Origin: Gnetum montanum
Lineage: Eukaryota; Streptophyta; Gnetopsida; Gnetales; Gnetaceae
Assembly (NCBI GenBank): GCA_015680685.1
Contig: MNCI01014516.1
Coordinates: forward strand, 207,952-271,951
Direction: 5' to 3'
DNA length: 64,000 nt
The notes under the pieces are model-generated. The model was not told the origin of the DNA. It was given only the letters and a program-made list of their open reading frames with translations, and ran no database searches. Position numbers and translations under genes: made by a program. This document shows, one piece after another, positions 21,755-33,876 of the stretch; position 1 is the first letter of the stretch, and every line of letters begins with the position of its first letter.

Positions 21755-21772
21755 GTTGTATTGAAGCCTAGT
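21755..21772 (+). promoter_or_regulatory. Primer-binding site of element G (tRNA-iMet type, decayed)
   Basis: GTTGTATTGAAGCCTAG corresponds to the usual TTGGTATCAGAGCCTAG with three to four changes, directly after the LTR end. Confidence 0.6.
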
Positions 21773-21806
21773 ACACATCTTCATCATCAACATTAAAGAG
21801 TGAACA

Positions 21807-23078
21807 ATGGAGGGGACATATTATAAAAATCCACACATATTCATTGGATTCAACTTTACCTACAAGAAATATAAAATGCAAGGATTCTTTGAATCCATGG
21901 AGTTTGAAGTTTGGGAGTCAATCCTTGAAGGCTACACTCTACTTGTTGACAGCTCCACTGGCATCATCAAGCCTTGGAACAAATGGACTCAAGACAAGAA
22001 AGATAAGTTTATGTTTTATTCAAAAGAAAATAATTGTTTATATTTCTCTTTGAATAAATCTCAATTTAATATAGAGTAGCAGGATGTAAAACGACCAAAG
22101 AAATTTAACAAACTTTAGAAGCTACTTATGAAGGAACCTCTATTGTCAAACAATCTAAATTGTTAGTTTTGCAAAGTGAATATGATAAACTCAAAATCAG
22201 AGAAGGTGAGAAAATAAAAGATTGCTTCTCTAGAGTGAATAATATTATTGTAGCTATTAGAGATACATGTAAAATTTTTCCCAAGAGTAATGTCATCATC
22301 AAAAGTTTTAGAACTCTTCAACTAGAGTTCAAAGCAAAGGACACAACTATGGATGAAATTAGATATTTATATAATCTAAAATTTGAATAACTTCAAAGTG
22401 CATAAAATGAATCTCATAAGTGAAGCATTCATCCAAGAAAGATGTATTTTTCTAAGGACTACCTTTAAGGAGAAGTAGCTCAATGAGCATGATGAGGGTA
22501 GTGAAGATGAGATTACCTTTCTCTCAAGAAAGCTCCAACAATTTCTAACAAGAAGAAGCAAGGCATCGTTTCAATAAAGAACTAATCTATTTAAAGGTAA
22601 AGAAAAAGGTAGAAACTTTTTTAATTTTAACTTATATTTCTCTTCTATAGAATGTTGGGTTTGTGGAGGAAGAGGCCATATGGGCTTCGAATGTCCTAGT
22701 GATAGCATGGTATAGCCAAAGAATAAATCCAATGATGAGGACTCAAAAAAGACCAACTTTTATATAAGTTGGGATGATAGTAAGCATGCAATTCTTCTAA
22801 ATATTCACATCTCATATGCATGTCACTTATAGATGAAAATTCTTCACATATGGCTAACCAAGGTGGTAAGTGTAACAAAAGGTATAGTGAACTTAAAGAA
22901 GAAATTTATCGTTAAATATTATTTGATTAGAAAGGTAAAGAAATTTGTAATTTCTAAGGTAGATGTTATTCACACAAAATTAAATGGAGAGATATTAGAC
23001 ATAAAAGATGAGATTCAACAACTGACCTCTTTAAATAAGGATTGCAAAAAGGTTCAAGAAAAGAAGTCTCTTGAATAA
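21807..23078 (+). pseudogene. gag: copia gag of element G
   Basis: Three blocks in order. Codons from 21807 read PHIFIGFNFTYKKYKMQGFF then VWESILEGYT, the N-terminal start of plant copia gag (PxFxGxNYxxWKxRMxxFL...VWxxVxxGY). The block at 22160-22390 reads YDKLKIREGEKIKDCFSRV and FRTLQLEFKAK, the UBN2/gag core (YxxLKMxExESIxDMFxRF...ILRxLPxxxxxK). At 22653-22694 there is a canonical CX2CX4HX4C knuckle, CWVCGGRGHMGFEC. The tail to 23078 is Lys-rich and coiled-coil-like. Frame changes and stops separate the blocks. Gag makes the particle and the knuckle binds element RNA. No pol follows, which is unusual because copia pol normally continues in the same frame. Confidence 0.85.
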
Positions 23079-24956
23079 TAACCAAATAATTTTGAAAAAT
23101 TCATACAAGAAAATAAAATCTCAAGAATAATTAGTTTTGATAACATTGTTCATGAGTAGAATACTTTATTTGTGTGTAAAAACTATGGTAGTACGCAAAC
23201 CCTTAACTATTTCTCATGATGATCAAAATAAGAATTACACTTGATCATTTCAAAAATGATTTAGTAAGGAAATTGCGTAGGCACTAGTAGCTGAAAATGA
23301 AGAGAAGTGGAAAATTCAAAATGATGTAATAAGTGATCAAGGATTCTTTCATTAAAACTATGAACAAATAAAAACATCCCACACATGATCTAATGAAAGA
23401 GAACCTAAGGATGAGGAGGTACTTCATGATAGGGGCCCTCATCTCAAACTCTATTAATCTTTTCTTCTCACCTACAAGCAAGGTAAGTTAAGGTAAGTTT
23501 TCATCTCTTTGCTTACTAGTTAATAAGTACATGATTTGAGAAGTCCAAAATTGTTTATGTCATGTCTAGATCAGAAAATTGTTAAAATAATTATTTAGAG
23601 TGTCTCTTATATTCATTTTGAGCTTGATGAAATTTATGAAAATATGTAGTATAGCACTTGTATTAGTTTTCTTTAGGCTTTTATCTTCGTTGGTTTTTCA
23701 TCTTCTTGCACAATCTGTACTTGTTGTGATGATTTGGTTCTAAGCCCATGTCCTTTGGGATAGTTTAGCCATTGTTGTGATGAGTCATGATTTTTAAGTA
23801 GACACAACTTTGAATATTCTATCCATATTATGATTGGAGACCTTAGTCTCCACATTTGATCTTTATGTTGAATTACAGTTGTAGTGCTTTGGTGATTTAC
23901 AATAGTTTGAAAATGATCTTAAAAGCCCAACAAGAACTACACATGTTTAGGAGGATCATGTTCCTCATTATCTTTCTTGGAGGTTATTAATGTAGGGGGT
24001 GTTTTTGGAGACTTTTTCCAAAAAGCACTCACACAGCAATATATCATAATGAGCAAGGATTCATGCCATGCAAGAGTATGGTATAGTATTCAAGGTAAAA
24101 GAAGAATTAAATCTTGGTTAAGATATCTTATAGAAATTTTACCTTTTGATATCTTTTGGTTACTATTTGAACATCATGTTAAGATTCTATTTCACTATTA
24201 TTGGGCATTTAGTTATCTTGATTTTGGAATTTATCCTTCTTCATAAATATTTATTTTACACTTATAGGTATATCATTTCCTTATTGTCATATAATTACCT
24301 TCATCATGCTTTCATAAGAGTTGAGTACTAATAGAATCATTATGACATATTTGCTTACCTTATGAGTTTATTGATTTAAAAACATAGGTTATTTGATCCT
24401 CAAAATTTTGGTTTTGATAAGGGATAGCTGCTATGTCATTTAACATTTTTAGCCCTTTGAAGATTATGCTAAGAGATGTGTATAGAATATTGAGATATAA
24501 GTTTTATTGAGATATTTGATTCAAATTGATAGGTTACTTGATTCTATATGCTAAATCTTTGGTCTTTTTCATTCAAGTTTATTCTTTTTAAGTTTCTGTC
24601 TTTTCACCTGACTTTTCTACTTTGGTATTTTAGCATGCTATGAATATATCTTCCCTTGAGTAGTTAAGCCTCTCTTGTTTATTTGGACTTCATTGATGCA
24701 ATAAGTACTCATATTTCTATTATTAAAGGTTTATAAAATTTCCTTATGATATACTTGGAGATAGATATTGTGCTTAATGCATATCTTTTATGACTATTGT
24801 ATGGCTATGATTAAGTACTATTGGCATTTCTTAAATATACTTATGTGCTTTATCCCTTTTATTGCTGTTCAAAAGGGTGGAGAGTATAGTTATGGAAATA
24901 TTTGGATATTTGTATGTCTACTATTCCATTTTCTTAAGCTTTGAACATCACCAAAA
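23079..24956 (+). other. Non-coding internal DNA of element G
   Basis: 1.9 kb between the gag remnant and the purine tract. I found no integrase (HHCC or DDE), RT (YVDD) or RNase H motif in the three forward frames. It may be a replaced pol region or a third, unrelated insertion. Confidence 0.5.
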
Positions 24957-24969
24957 ATGGGGAGATTAT
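24957..24969 (+). promoter_or_regulatory. Polypurine tract of element G
   Basis: AATGGGGAGATTA-type tract directly before the TG of the 3' LTR, the usual copia form (GGGGGAGATT). Confidence 0.7.
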
Positions 24970-25330
24970 TGACTTTTTTCTATGTCAAAACATTAGGTAA
25001 AATGATGTACAAGGATGCTTATATGTTTATATGGTTAATTGTGTTTATAGGGCAAGAGTGTGGACAAGGAATTTATAGACCTCATGTACATACAAGCAAT
25101 GTTGAAATCATCAAGATCTTGGAGTGAGACAAGGAAAACATGAGGAAGTTTGAGAACTTTGACAAGAAATGAAGAATTCAAAGTGCAAAGGAAAGTGAAG
25201 AAAGACATCTCCAAGAAATAGAAGACATCTTGGTAGAATTGAAGGAAACATAGGAGAAAATGTCTCTACAAAATAGTAGATGTCTTTCTAAAGAGAAAGA
25301 TGTCTTTCATCAAAAGAAAATGTCTTTCCA
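24970..25330 (+). repeat. 3' LTR of element G, truncated
   Basis: Aligns with 20623-20965 of the 5' LTR and then stops; the next bases are unrelated. The missing part is about 770 bp. Confidence 0.75.
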
Positions 25331-25350
25331 TGACAACATAAGGATTGAGT

Positions 25351-25720
25351 GATGTGCTACACATGGAAATGCAAAGAAGGCCAAGATTTCATGCAAAGAA
25401 GTAGATGGTGCTACTAGTATGAAGATAAAGAGGCCACATGTTAAAGATAAGGTTCTTGACAAGAAAGCATCTAATAACATGACCATTAAACTCAACATGA
25501 TAAATCAAGATGTTGATGATATGCAAGCATTTTTTTATATTATTAGTTTTTAGTTTTTAAATTTTTTATAATTTAAATTATACTTTTGTTGTTAAATGTT
25601 TGCTAATTTATTTTATATTTTATTACTTTTTGTTTGTTGTAGGGAAGAAGTAGAAGTTGGCTACTAAGGTACTATTAAGGAGAAGCAACAGTGCAGAGAA
25701 GAGGAGGAGAGGACATCCAT
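25351..25720 (+). pseudogene. Two basic exon-like segments, unidentified
   Basis: 25351-25530 is open and reads THGNAKKAKISCKEVDG then RPHVKDKVLDKKASNNMTIK, ending DVDDMQ. After about 110 bp of AT-rich intron-like sequence ending TTTGTTGTAG, 25642-25720 reads LATKVLLRRSNSAEKRRRGHP, with one stop before it. Both segments are Lys/Arg-rich, and the pause between them looks like an intron. They may be the continuation of the remnant at 19.5-20.6 kb on the far side of element G. I do not recognise the protein. Confidence 0.35.
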
Positions 25721-26018
25721 GAAGGCTTTTGATATGTTAAATTTCATCTTAGGTGATTTACCTTAAGAAGGAAACCCTCCAATAGACCTATCTCATGATC
25801 TGCCTAGGGTGTATTGAGTTGTAATTGAAGTTTTGATTTTTGTTCATCCTTACATTTTTCATTTTTGTTTGATTTTTATTTTATTGTTCAGCTTGTTGTA
25901 ATTAATGTCTAACTATTATGGCCATCATAGAATGTGAACCTCCTTTAGAAGCATCTACATCCACATTTAGTAATAAACCTTAGGTGGAGGCCCTAGACAA
26001 ACTGGAATTCATAAAGGA

Positions 26019-27135
26019 TGAAACACAACAACGAAAATTCATATTATGCATAAAAAGCCTAATAGCTAAGAGTTCACATTGTAATTTGGTGGGAACTTAA
26101 AGGTAGAAATAATTACCTATTTTCCCATAAAACATCCTACACCATGGTCTTATTCTTTCAAAATTTATGATATTTCTTCATGTGTAAAGATGGAATTTAC
26201 AACTCACAATGCTGGATTTCCATTTAAGCCAACTTGTGAATTCTAAAATGTAAATATGTTGCCAAAACTTTGTAGAAACACCCAAAATAATTAGTGGCAT
26301 ATACATTGGTGTTTGAGCCATGAAAATAGCCAAAATGTGCCATCAAATTTGACAAGAAAATTTAAAAACGTTTGCAGTTAATATGCTACATTTTTTAGGT
26401 GCTGAAAGTGCCAAATACATTGGTATTTCATGCCAAGAAATCCAAAACGTTTGTATACCATATGTTGCAAATTTTGGCCATCAAAAGCTTCTAAAGTGTT
26501 GTAGAATTTGTCACAAATCATGGTAGAATTAACCAATAAGAAATCACGACATTCATAGTGTATTTAAGCTAAAGTTTTCATCTTTTGAATGAAGCTTGGA
26601 CCATTTGCATTCAAGTTGAAAAGAAACTTCCAAAGAAATGTATAAATCCAAGAGTCCACACCCATTTCCACCTCACCATAGATCACTGTAATAGAGAGAA
26701 CCAATGATAGACAAAGTTTGAGAGTAGATCATTTAGGATATTCAAGTGTAAATCAGGTTGTAGAGCACATCCTACTATCTGCATCAACTTCCAAGGATAT
26801 TCTTTAAGCTCTTAAGCTTTTAAGACTCACACCTTGTATTCTCTAAACTTTGATTCCCATGAATTTTGTATCATATAAAATACATAGTTTGTAGTTTCCT
26901 ATATTTACCACATTTTCTTTTACATTTCTCTATTCTTGAATCTAGCTTTTGAATTATCATTACATACATTTTAATTTTTATTTTACATCACAGCAACAAA
27001 CTTCAAAGTTCTCAAGTGATCAACAAGACTATTTGAGGTGCTTAGGATTCTTTCCTAAGGCTCTTTAGATCCAATGTAAAACTGTTCCATGCTAAAATTT
27101 TTAATTCTCTAGCACTAAATTTTTTAGTCATTATA
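26019..27135 (+). repeat. 5' LTR of element C
   Basis: 1,117 bp, begins TGAAACACA, ends TTATA. It aligns along its length with 32748-33854 and 42951-44055. The five bases before it are AAGGA; no matching copy was found. Confidence 0.75.
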
Positions 27136-27140
27136 GTTTC

Positions 27141-27157
27141 TAGTGCTAGAAGGAGAA
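27141..27157 (+). promoter_or_regulatory. Primer-binding-like site of element C (decayed)
   Basis: TAGTGCTAGAAGGAGAA against TGGCACTAGAAGGAGGG in B. Confidence 0.5.
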
Positions 27158-27751
27158 CCTCCACCTAAATTCTTTGTCAAATCTTACTTGAAAGTCCATT
27201 GCTTGTTTCTACCATTACTTATTAATGTATATAAAATATCAAAATTTACTTTGGGTTTTCCTAAGACTCCAATGTGTTTAGCATAAATCACTTTTTAGCC
27301 TAAAACAAAGTTTTTCCATTACTTTTTGCACAATGCAATTGTAGTGTTTCCATTATTTCCATTCTTCCGTGCAAATCTATAATTTTAAAAAAAATAATTT
27401 TTATCATTACAGTGCATAACACTATCCTAGCTCCCTACTTTGGATAGTTTAAAAATTAATTTTTGTAGTTTCAATGTTCAGCATAGCCCTTGTTTTCTAC
27501 ACATTTTATTCAAGTTTTTAACTTAGAAGTTGTAATGCATATTGCTTTGCCTATTTCTGTAGTTGCAAACTACAAACTTTTTCTTGGTTTTTTCATATAC
27601 ATTGAAACCTATTAGTATTTTTCATAGCATTGGTTTAATACATTGGAAAAATTTTGAAAATTTTTTAATTTTTCATTGCAGTTGTAGTTAATACATTGGA
27701 GTTTCATAACTTAACTCTTAATACATTAGAGTTTCACAAGCTGAAACTCTT

Positions 27752-27927
27752 AACAAGTTAGCTTATTAAGCTAGCTTATTACATTTTACACACTAGCATA
27801 TTAAGCTATCTTATTACGGTTTACATGTTAGCTTATTAAGCAAGATTATTACATTTTACAAGTTAGGTTATTAAGCTATCTTATTTCATTTTACAAGTTA
27901 GCTTATTAAGTTGGCCTTATTACTTTT
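27752..27927 (+). repeat. 35-bp minisatellite, five units, in the leader of C
   Basis: Units read roughly 'acaagttagcttattaag' plus 'ctatcttattacatttt'. Each carries a TTAGCTTATTAAGCTA near-palindrome. It lies in the 5' untranslated leader, about 160 bp before the gag start. D has only a decayed 'gctatgaagttt' stretch at the matching place. Confidence 0.85.
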
Positions 27928-28086
27928 ATAATCTAGCTATATATTAACCTTATACCTTTTATGCCTTTTCACCATTCCACCATTTTACCACATAACATTG
28001 CACATATGGTCTTATACTAGCAGGTTGTTCCCATCTATGATCCTAAGGATCCAACTATTATAGAGCAAAGATAGTCTCTTAGGTGG

Positions 28087-30660
28087 ATGGAACTAGAACC
28101 ATTTTACATGAACGTTAATGAAGAATATTTTAACTTCATTTATGCTAAGATTCAAGATAGATTGCTTATCCCTCATAGAGAGTAAAAATTAAAATATCAA
28201 TTTGAGGTAATCCACAAAAATGAAAATGAGTATATTTCCTCTCCTTATGACCAAATGAGACTAACTGAGTTTCATACCTATATGTTGGTGTAATCAGTAG
28301 ACCAGGATGAGGTAAGTGAGAAAGTTAATTTGGACAAAAGCCAATGAGACTAGGAAGCATTTGAGTCTAAATATGAACTAGATACATTCCTAGGGACCTT
28401 ATGCAATGATCAATTCTAGAAGTAACCATCCCTAAATCTACACCTCCTATGTCCTCTAGGAATTAGATTTCTCAATCTACTCCCTTATTTTCTACCATGT
28501 TCATGTTAGCATCTATTGTTGTAGTGCATCAATCTTAGCTAGTGTTCAATTCCACATATTTGTTTACAACCATGCCTTTTGTCACTCAACCTTGTTAATT
28601 ATGATCATCACCCATGGTATCTACCACATCTGATTCTTTCATCATACCTATAAGTCCCTCTTCAAGATCCCAAGCTTCACAAGCTTCTCACACCCCCTTC
28701 TCCTTGTTCAACCCACTAATAATTGTGGTCATACATCCACTTCAATCCATTCTAATGTCAATCACATAGCCTCAAGGAATTCACCCTCCTTCAAAACCAT
28801 TACTACAAACCCTGTAGCCTATAAGGATGCTCTATGGCTTGGAGTAAGTCTTCCAAATGATCCAAGCCATTATCAAAGTGCTATGAAATCTTAAAGGTAG
28901 CACCACACAAATAGTTAGGGCTATGGAAGGTGAACAAATGTGTATTTGACAATGTTTAGTATAGGCATGCCTACAAGTAAGGTTATTTTAGGAATAGTAG
29001 AACTTATGGTATCCTAATGCATATCTAGTCAATTTCCATCTTGATTACCTCCTATTGTAAGCTTGGCCTCACACAAGGCTATAGATTTCCCCTATGTCCC
29101 TCTAGGGAAAGGCTTTGGATTGGTATCAAAACTTCCCTAGAGGTTTAAACTCTTCTCTTGAAGACCTAAAAACCAATTTTTCAACCACTTTAGATAAAAA
29201 TTAAAGGCAAATAACTTATTGGATCACCTTATGAAGGTAAAGTAACAATGAGTTGAACTAGTCTAAAGGTTCATTCAAATATGGAATTCAATGCTCAATG
29301 AGATTCCAAAGCCTATCTATGAAACTTACCTTTCAGCTATCTTCAAGAAAGAGACAAATGACTTTATGAAATCAAAGCTCTACTACTTAGAGCATTGATC
29401 ACTAAGCCAAGCCTTTTTGTAAACCAAAAACATTGAATAAGTAGATGAGGCCAGTAATGATTTGTCCTATGTGGCCTATAAAAATTAACATGTGAAAAGA
29501 GATAGAAATAAAACTAAGAAAGAACTATGGTGATAGAATCCAAGGATTTGAGAAAAAATACGGAGATCACTACCATATAACACATCTTCTGACTCATCTC
29601 AATTGTCTACCTTCGACATCCCAAATCAACCAAGATCAAACTTTAGATAGAAGGATAGGACTAAGTATACTAGGTTGCCTATGAAGATCTATGAGCTTTT
29701 AGAATAGTTTCTTAAAGACAATCGTATACATAAGCAACTATCTAAGAAAGCTCATAAGAGGTATGATCATATTTGTGAAATACCTAGGGATCCACTAATA
29801 GCAACCAAAGATGATTTAAAACTATCAAAATACTTCATACTGAATAGGTTTTATCATTATCATCAAATAGTTCATTATGATACCGATTTCTACCTAGTCT
29901 TGAAAGATGATCTCCAAAATATGAATAATTGTAAAGAGCTAGTGTTGAATCAGCTCAACTCTACAAATACCAAAAAATAAACTCTTACACCATAGCTGTG
30001 CTCATATAAAACAAATGATCTAATCCTCCTAGGAAACTATTTGTCATTATAATGCCACAAACTAGCAGTTATCCTTAGAACATAAAGCCTAAAACCCCCT
30101 TCATCAACAAGGTATTACCATCTATAACTACTAAAAACCTTTCATTATACATGTCCCACATTTAGCGGCATCAACATAATAAAGCAATGAAAACATTATT
30201 AATCCTTCTAAGGCTAGGAAAACATTTATTAGTCAAGTCCTTGTACCTTTAGCAAGCAAACCCATAACAACCTGTCACCAAAGCTTACCTATAGTGGCAA
30301 ATAACTCAATGGTTAAAAAGGAATCATCATTACAAGGCCAATGAAAACAATATATCTCCAAACCAACAACAAATCCTAGTGAAGCTAGCCAACAAAAATA
30401 GGCTTGAGAAAAAGTTGATCAACTAAGATCTACAAAAAAAGCTACACCCATGGACAAGGAGCACCCATGGATAATGAGCCCAAGAAACATACTTTGAAAC
30501 ATGAGATAAAAACTCTAGGAATAATGGAGGAAATGAAAACCACCAAGGCACCACATCTCAAGGAAAATAATTTTCTAGCAACAATGAAAAAAGTCAAATA
30601 GTTTCTAAAACAAAAGAATACATCCTTGAACCTATACAACTTACTCATGACTTCTCTTGC
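28087..30660 (+). pseudogene. gag: gag polyprotein of element C
   Basis: Starts MELEPFYMNVNEEYFNFIY, matching D almost residue for residue (MELEPTYTNINEEYYNFIY), which supports this start. The capsid-like core at about 28990-29500 shows GKALDWYQNFPRGLNSSLED then, after frame changes, IPKPIYETYLSAIFKKETNDF and LYYLEH-stop-SLSQAF. The knuckle at 29852-29893 has the frame Y-x2-H-x4-Y-x4-Y: all but one metal ligand is lost. PF-x-I-type repeats (30027-30120) are recognisable but degraded (RKLFVIIMP, TPFINKVLP). The end carries the family linker SLNLYNLLMTSLAH. Stops and several frameshifts throughout make it the most decayed gag of the three. Confidence 0.75.
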
Positions 30661-31260
30661 TCATAGAGGCATGCTAGATCAAGTATTTACTTCTATTCCA
30701 ATGAGCAAAGACATGCCTACCAATAAACATCCACTCTATCATTGAGCAAGCTTCACTTAGGAAAAATAGGAATCAAACCATGCTCAACTCTTTTGATAAT
30801 GAGGTAATGATTAACTCACAAAATGGAAAAGTGCTATATTCTCTTCTTCTCATTACCATATGTATTAGCAAGTATAAGGTTCATCATATTCATGTAGATG
30901 ACATAGTAATAAGTAATGTGGTACCATTTACTATTGTTGAGAAACTAGGCCTAATTGAGAATATCCAAGAAATCTCTATCTCAGCACTTAAGTCATTCAA
31001 CAGGTCATGAGTAGTGATATAAGGTTCTATCACCTTGGACTTTGTGGCTAGAATACAATTCCCTGCATCTGCTAATTTTCTAATGGTTGAAGAAACACCT
31101 AATTTCTACTTGATCCTAAGAAGATCATCATCAACTAAGCTTTAGGCAATCTCATATCCTATACATCAAGAGATTCACCTACCATATGATGGTGGTGAAA
31201 TCATAATTTGAGGGACAACACATTTTCACCATTTGTCAACAATATCAACATTGAATGAGG
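30661..31260 (+). pseudogene. Aspartic protease of element C
   Basis: Reads KVLYSLLLITICISKYKVHHI, then HVDDIVISNVVPFTIVEKLG, LKSFNRS, ITLDFVARIQFP and HQEIHLPYDGGEI. These are the same blocks as in B and D. The glycine of the active-site loop is isoleucine here (V-D-D-I against V-D-D-G in D), so the enzyme is inactive. Two stops follow the 77-codon open core at 30780-31010. Confidence 0.75.
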
Positions 31261-31860
31261 TTTAGAGATGAAGTTTCAAGAGGAAACTCCCAACACACAA
31301 GCTAGGGCCATCAACAAAAATAATAAGAACAACAATGATATTACGATTACTAACTCTATAGCCTTACAAGACTAACAAGAACATATTCTACTTACCATAT
31401 CGAGCATGAAGAATAATGAGCGTAGAAGTATACAAGAGAGGTTTCTTGATATATCAAGGATCAAGTAACAAATTCACCTTCAACATCTTATTCCTTCTTT
31501 TATTAAGTATTTTATGTTTATTTTTGTGGCCTTATACCATGTTTTAATGTTTGTTTTATTCTTGTATTTTCTTTTAAGAATATTCCATACTTTCTAGACA
31601 AGTGTGGTTAATGCCTGCTAAGGCCTAAAATTGGCAAGACAAGAGCTTGCTAAGGCCTAAAACTAGCAATACAATGGCCTACTAGGGAATAAAATTGATG
31701 AATCCATGGCCTACTAGGGCCTAAAACTAGCAAATATGTGGCCTCTATTCCTTGAAATTTGCTAGTTTAACAATTATGTTTCATTTCATATTTTTCCTTT
31801 TATTATATCATATTTCAAAATTTTACTTTGTATCCTTTCTATATAAAAATATAAAAACAT
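31261..31860 (+). other. Non-coding 3' region of element C
   Basis: Carries four 'ggcctaaaactagca'-type repeats (about 31610-31740), also present at 38935-39020 in D and 14240-14290 in B. No pol motif. Confidence 0.55.
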
Positions 31861-31892
31861 AAAAAACCAAAACAAAAATCATGGTTACACTA

Positions 31893-32747
31893 TGTGATAA
31901 TGATAAATGTCTAATAGCCATAGCTACACTCGATAATAGATTACAAAAATAATGATACAAGATGTTTGTTGTTGTAATAGCCAAATAAAAACTAGCTACA
32001 ATAATATCATGATATAACAAAAGGCAATGAGTCTATCAATAGTCAAAACTAAGCCATAAGGAGGAGAATGGGAATCATCATCATCAAAATTATTGTGAAC
32101 ATTATCATCAAATTCATCACTCTTAACATCTAAGGCTTATATGCAAGTAAAACATTAAAAGTGTTACAACACAAAACACATCAAAACCAAAACATATACA
32201 ACCAAAAACCAAAGCTAACTAATGTAGATAATGGAGGCTAGGAAAAACCTTTTAAAAGATTATAAAAATAAATTTTTAGTCGCAAATATAGAGAACATGT
32301 TTCCAACAACTAAAATCCAACATCAATGCTACAATCCAACTGTAGAAAAAACCACAATTATGTTAGTTTTCAACCTAAATTTTCATGGAAAACTTGATTT
32401 GTAGTGAATCGACTACAATAAATACTTCAAGAAAATTCATAAAAAGTTTCAAAATTTCCATAGAACCCTTCTACACTATTTTCACATTCTCTAAAGACTT
32501 AAAATATTAATCCCAAGTNAAAGAATGGTGAAATTTTGGTACTTACTAGATCTTGATGAAGATCCTTCTCTCACAACAAAATTCGAAAGCCTTGAAACAA
32601 TGTGAATAGCCTTATCTACTTCATCCAAAATCATATTTCTACTACTCAATTCAATATTCCTTATCATCGAAGTCAAAAGCCTCAAATCTTTGCCTTGATT
32701 TTTGTTGTAGAAAATCCTGAAACTCCTTGCCCTACTACACCAACACT
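31893..32747 (+). repeat. Element A-mid, first piece, interrupted by D
   Basis: Same orientation as A-right. 32280-32390 matches the reverse complement of 18160-18260. 32540-32660 matches 61380-61465 (GAAGATCC...AGCCTTGAAACAAT pattern). D begins right after it, and A homology resumes at 44056. The left limit near 31893 is uncertain. Confidence 0.7.
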
Positions 32748-33854
32748 TGAAACATCCCAAAGAAAATTCATGTTATGGTTCATAGCCAAAATTCTTTGTA
32801 ATTGGATAGAAAAATAAAGGCAAATACAATTGTCTTATTTTCCCCAAAATCTTGCATTATGGCCCTATATTACTGGAATTTAAGTAGTTTTTAATATAAA
32901 ATATGAGATGTGTAGCCCATACATTGTAAATCTCATACATCCTAGCGTGTGAAAGCTACAAAATCCATGTATGCTAGCTTGAGGAGGTTAACAGTGCTTC
33001 AAAAGCTCTAATATTTGATATTTTAGCCGTGTACATTGAACATTGTAGTTCTATACAATGGATAGCCCACAAAGATACCGTACAAGATTTGGATTTTAAT
33101 TTCATACATTGGGCATGGAAATTTTGTATGCTAGACAATGTGTAGAGGTAGCATGCAGATAGCCAAAAATTAGATAAAACTATCTGTACACTACATCGAG
33201 GTGTTATAGGTGTAACTAGAATGTGCTAGAATCTGAAATCTATTAGCAATCATGATAAAATTAACCAACAACAAAATAGGGACCCAAGACCTATTTCATT
33301 GTAAGGATGTTTGGGAAATTTTCATCTAAATAAAACTTCAGACTTTTTGAGTAGTGTAGATACCTAAGAGTCAGTAACCATTTTCTTCCCCAGCATAGAT
33401 CATAGTAGCAAAAAAACCAATGGTGAACAGAATTTAAAGGGTAGCTTGTACAAGATCCTTGAAGATATATCCAACTATAGAACACATCCTACCAGTTGTA
33501 TCAAGTTCCAAGAATTTTCCCTTGAGCTCTTGGGCATTAAAATTTCAAAACTGATATTCTTTAAACTTTGGTTTCATGAACCTTTTATCATTTTAATAAA
33601 AGTTTGTAGTTTCATTTATTTATCACATTTTTCTTTACATTTTTCTGCACTTAGATCTAGTGTGTCAACTACCTTTTCATACACTTCAAATTTTTTATTG
33701 CATATATTGGTAATAGATTTATCAGTCCCTGGGTGATCAACAAGACCATTGAGGGTGCTTTAGATCCTTTTGTAAGGCCCATATATCTAAAGCTAAAACT
33801 ATTCTGTGTTGAGATTTCTCATATCTCTAGCACCAAATTTCTCAAACACTCTAG
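32748..33854 (+). repeat. 5' LTR of element D
   Basis: About 1,107 bp beginning TGAAACATCCC. The end is set by alignment with the 3' LTR and by the primer site six bases further on. Confidence 0.85.
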
Positions 33855-33859
33855 TTTTT

Positions 33860-33876
33860 TACCACTAGAAGAAGGG
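33860..33876 (+). promoter_or_regulatory. Primer-binding-like site of element D
   Basis: TACCACTAGAAGAAGGG against TGGCACTAGAAGGAGGG in B. Confidence 0.55.

Larger units (their letters stand above)
20623..25330 (+). mobile_element. Element G: copia-like (SIRE-type) retrotransposon, gag only, 3' LTR truncated
   Basis: The 5' LTR (20623-21751) and the start of the 3' LTR (24970-about 25330) align from TGAC onward. A tRNA-iMet-type primer site follows the first, and a GGGGAGAT purine tract precedes the second. The internal 3.2 kb carries a recognisable copia gag with a zinc knuckle, but no protease, integrase or RT. The 3' LTR stops after about 360 bp, so no target duplication can be read. It is inserted in the exon-like remnant at 19.5-20.6 kb. 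Confidence 0.75.
26019..31860 (+). mobile_element. Element C: gag-protease retrotransposon lacking its 3' LTR
   Basis: The 5' LTR (26019-27135) is homologous to the LTRs of D. The internal region has the same layout as B and D: primer site, repeat-bearing leader, gag, protease, then short 'ggcctaaaactagca' repeats. It is readable to about 31860, where homology with D stops and A-mid DNA begins. No 3' LTR is found before D. So C was either truncated, or its 3' part was displaced by the A-mid insertion. Confidence 0.75.
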
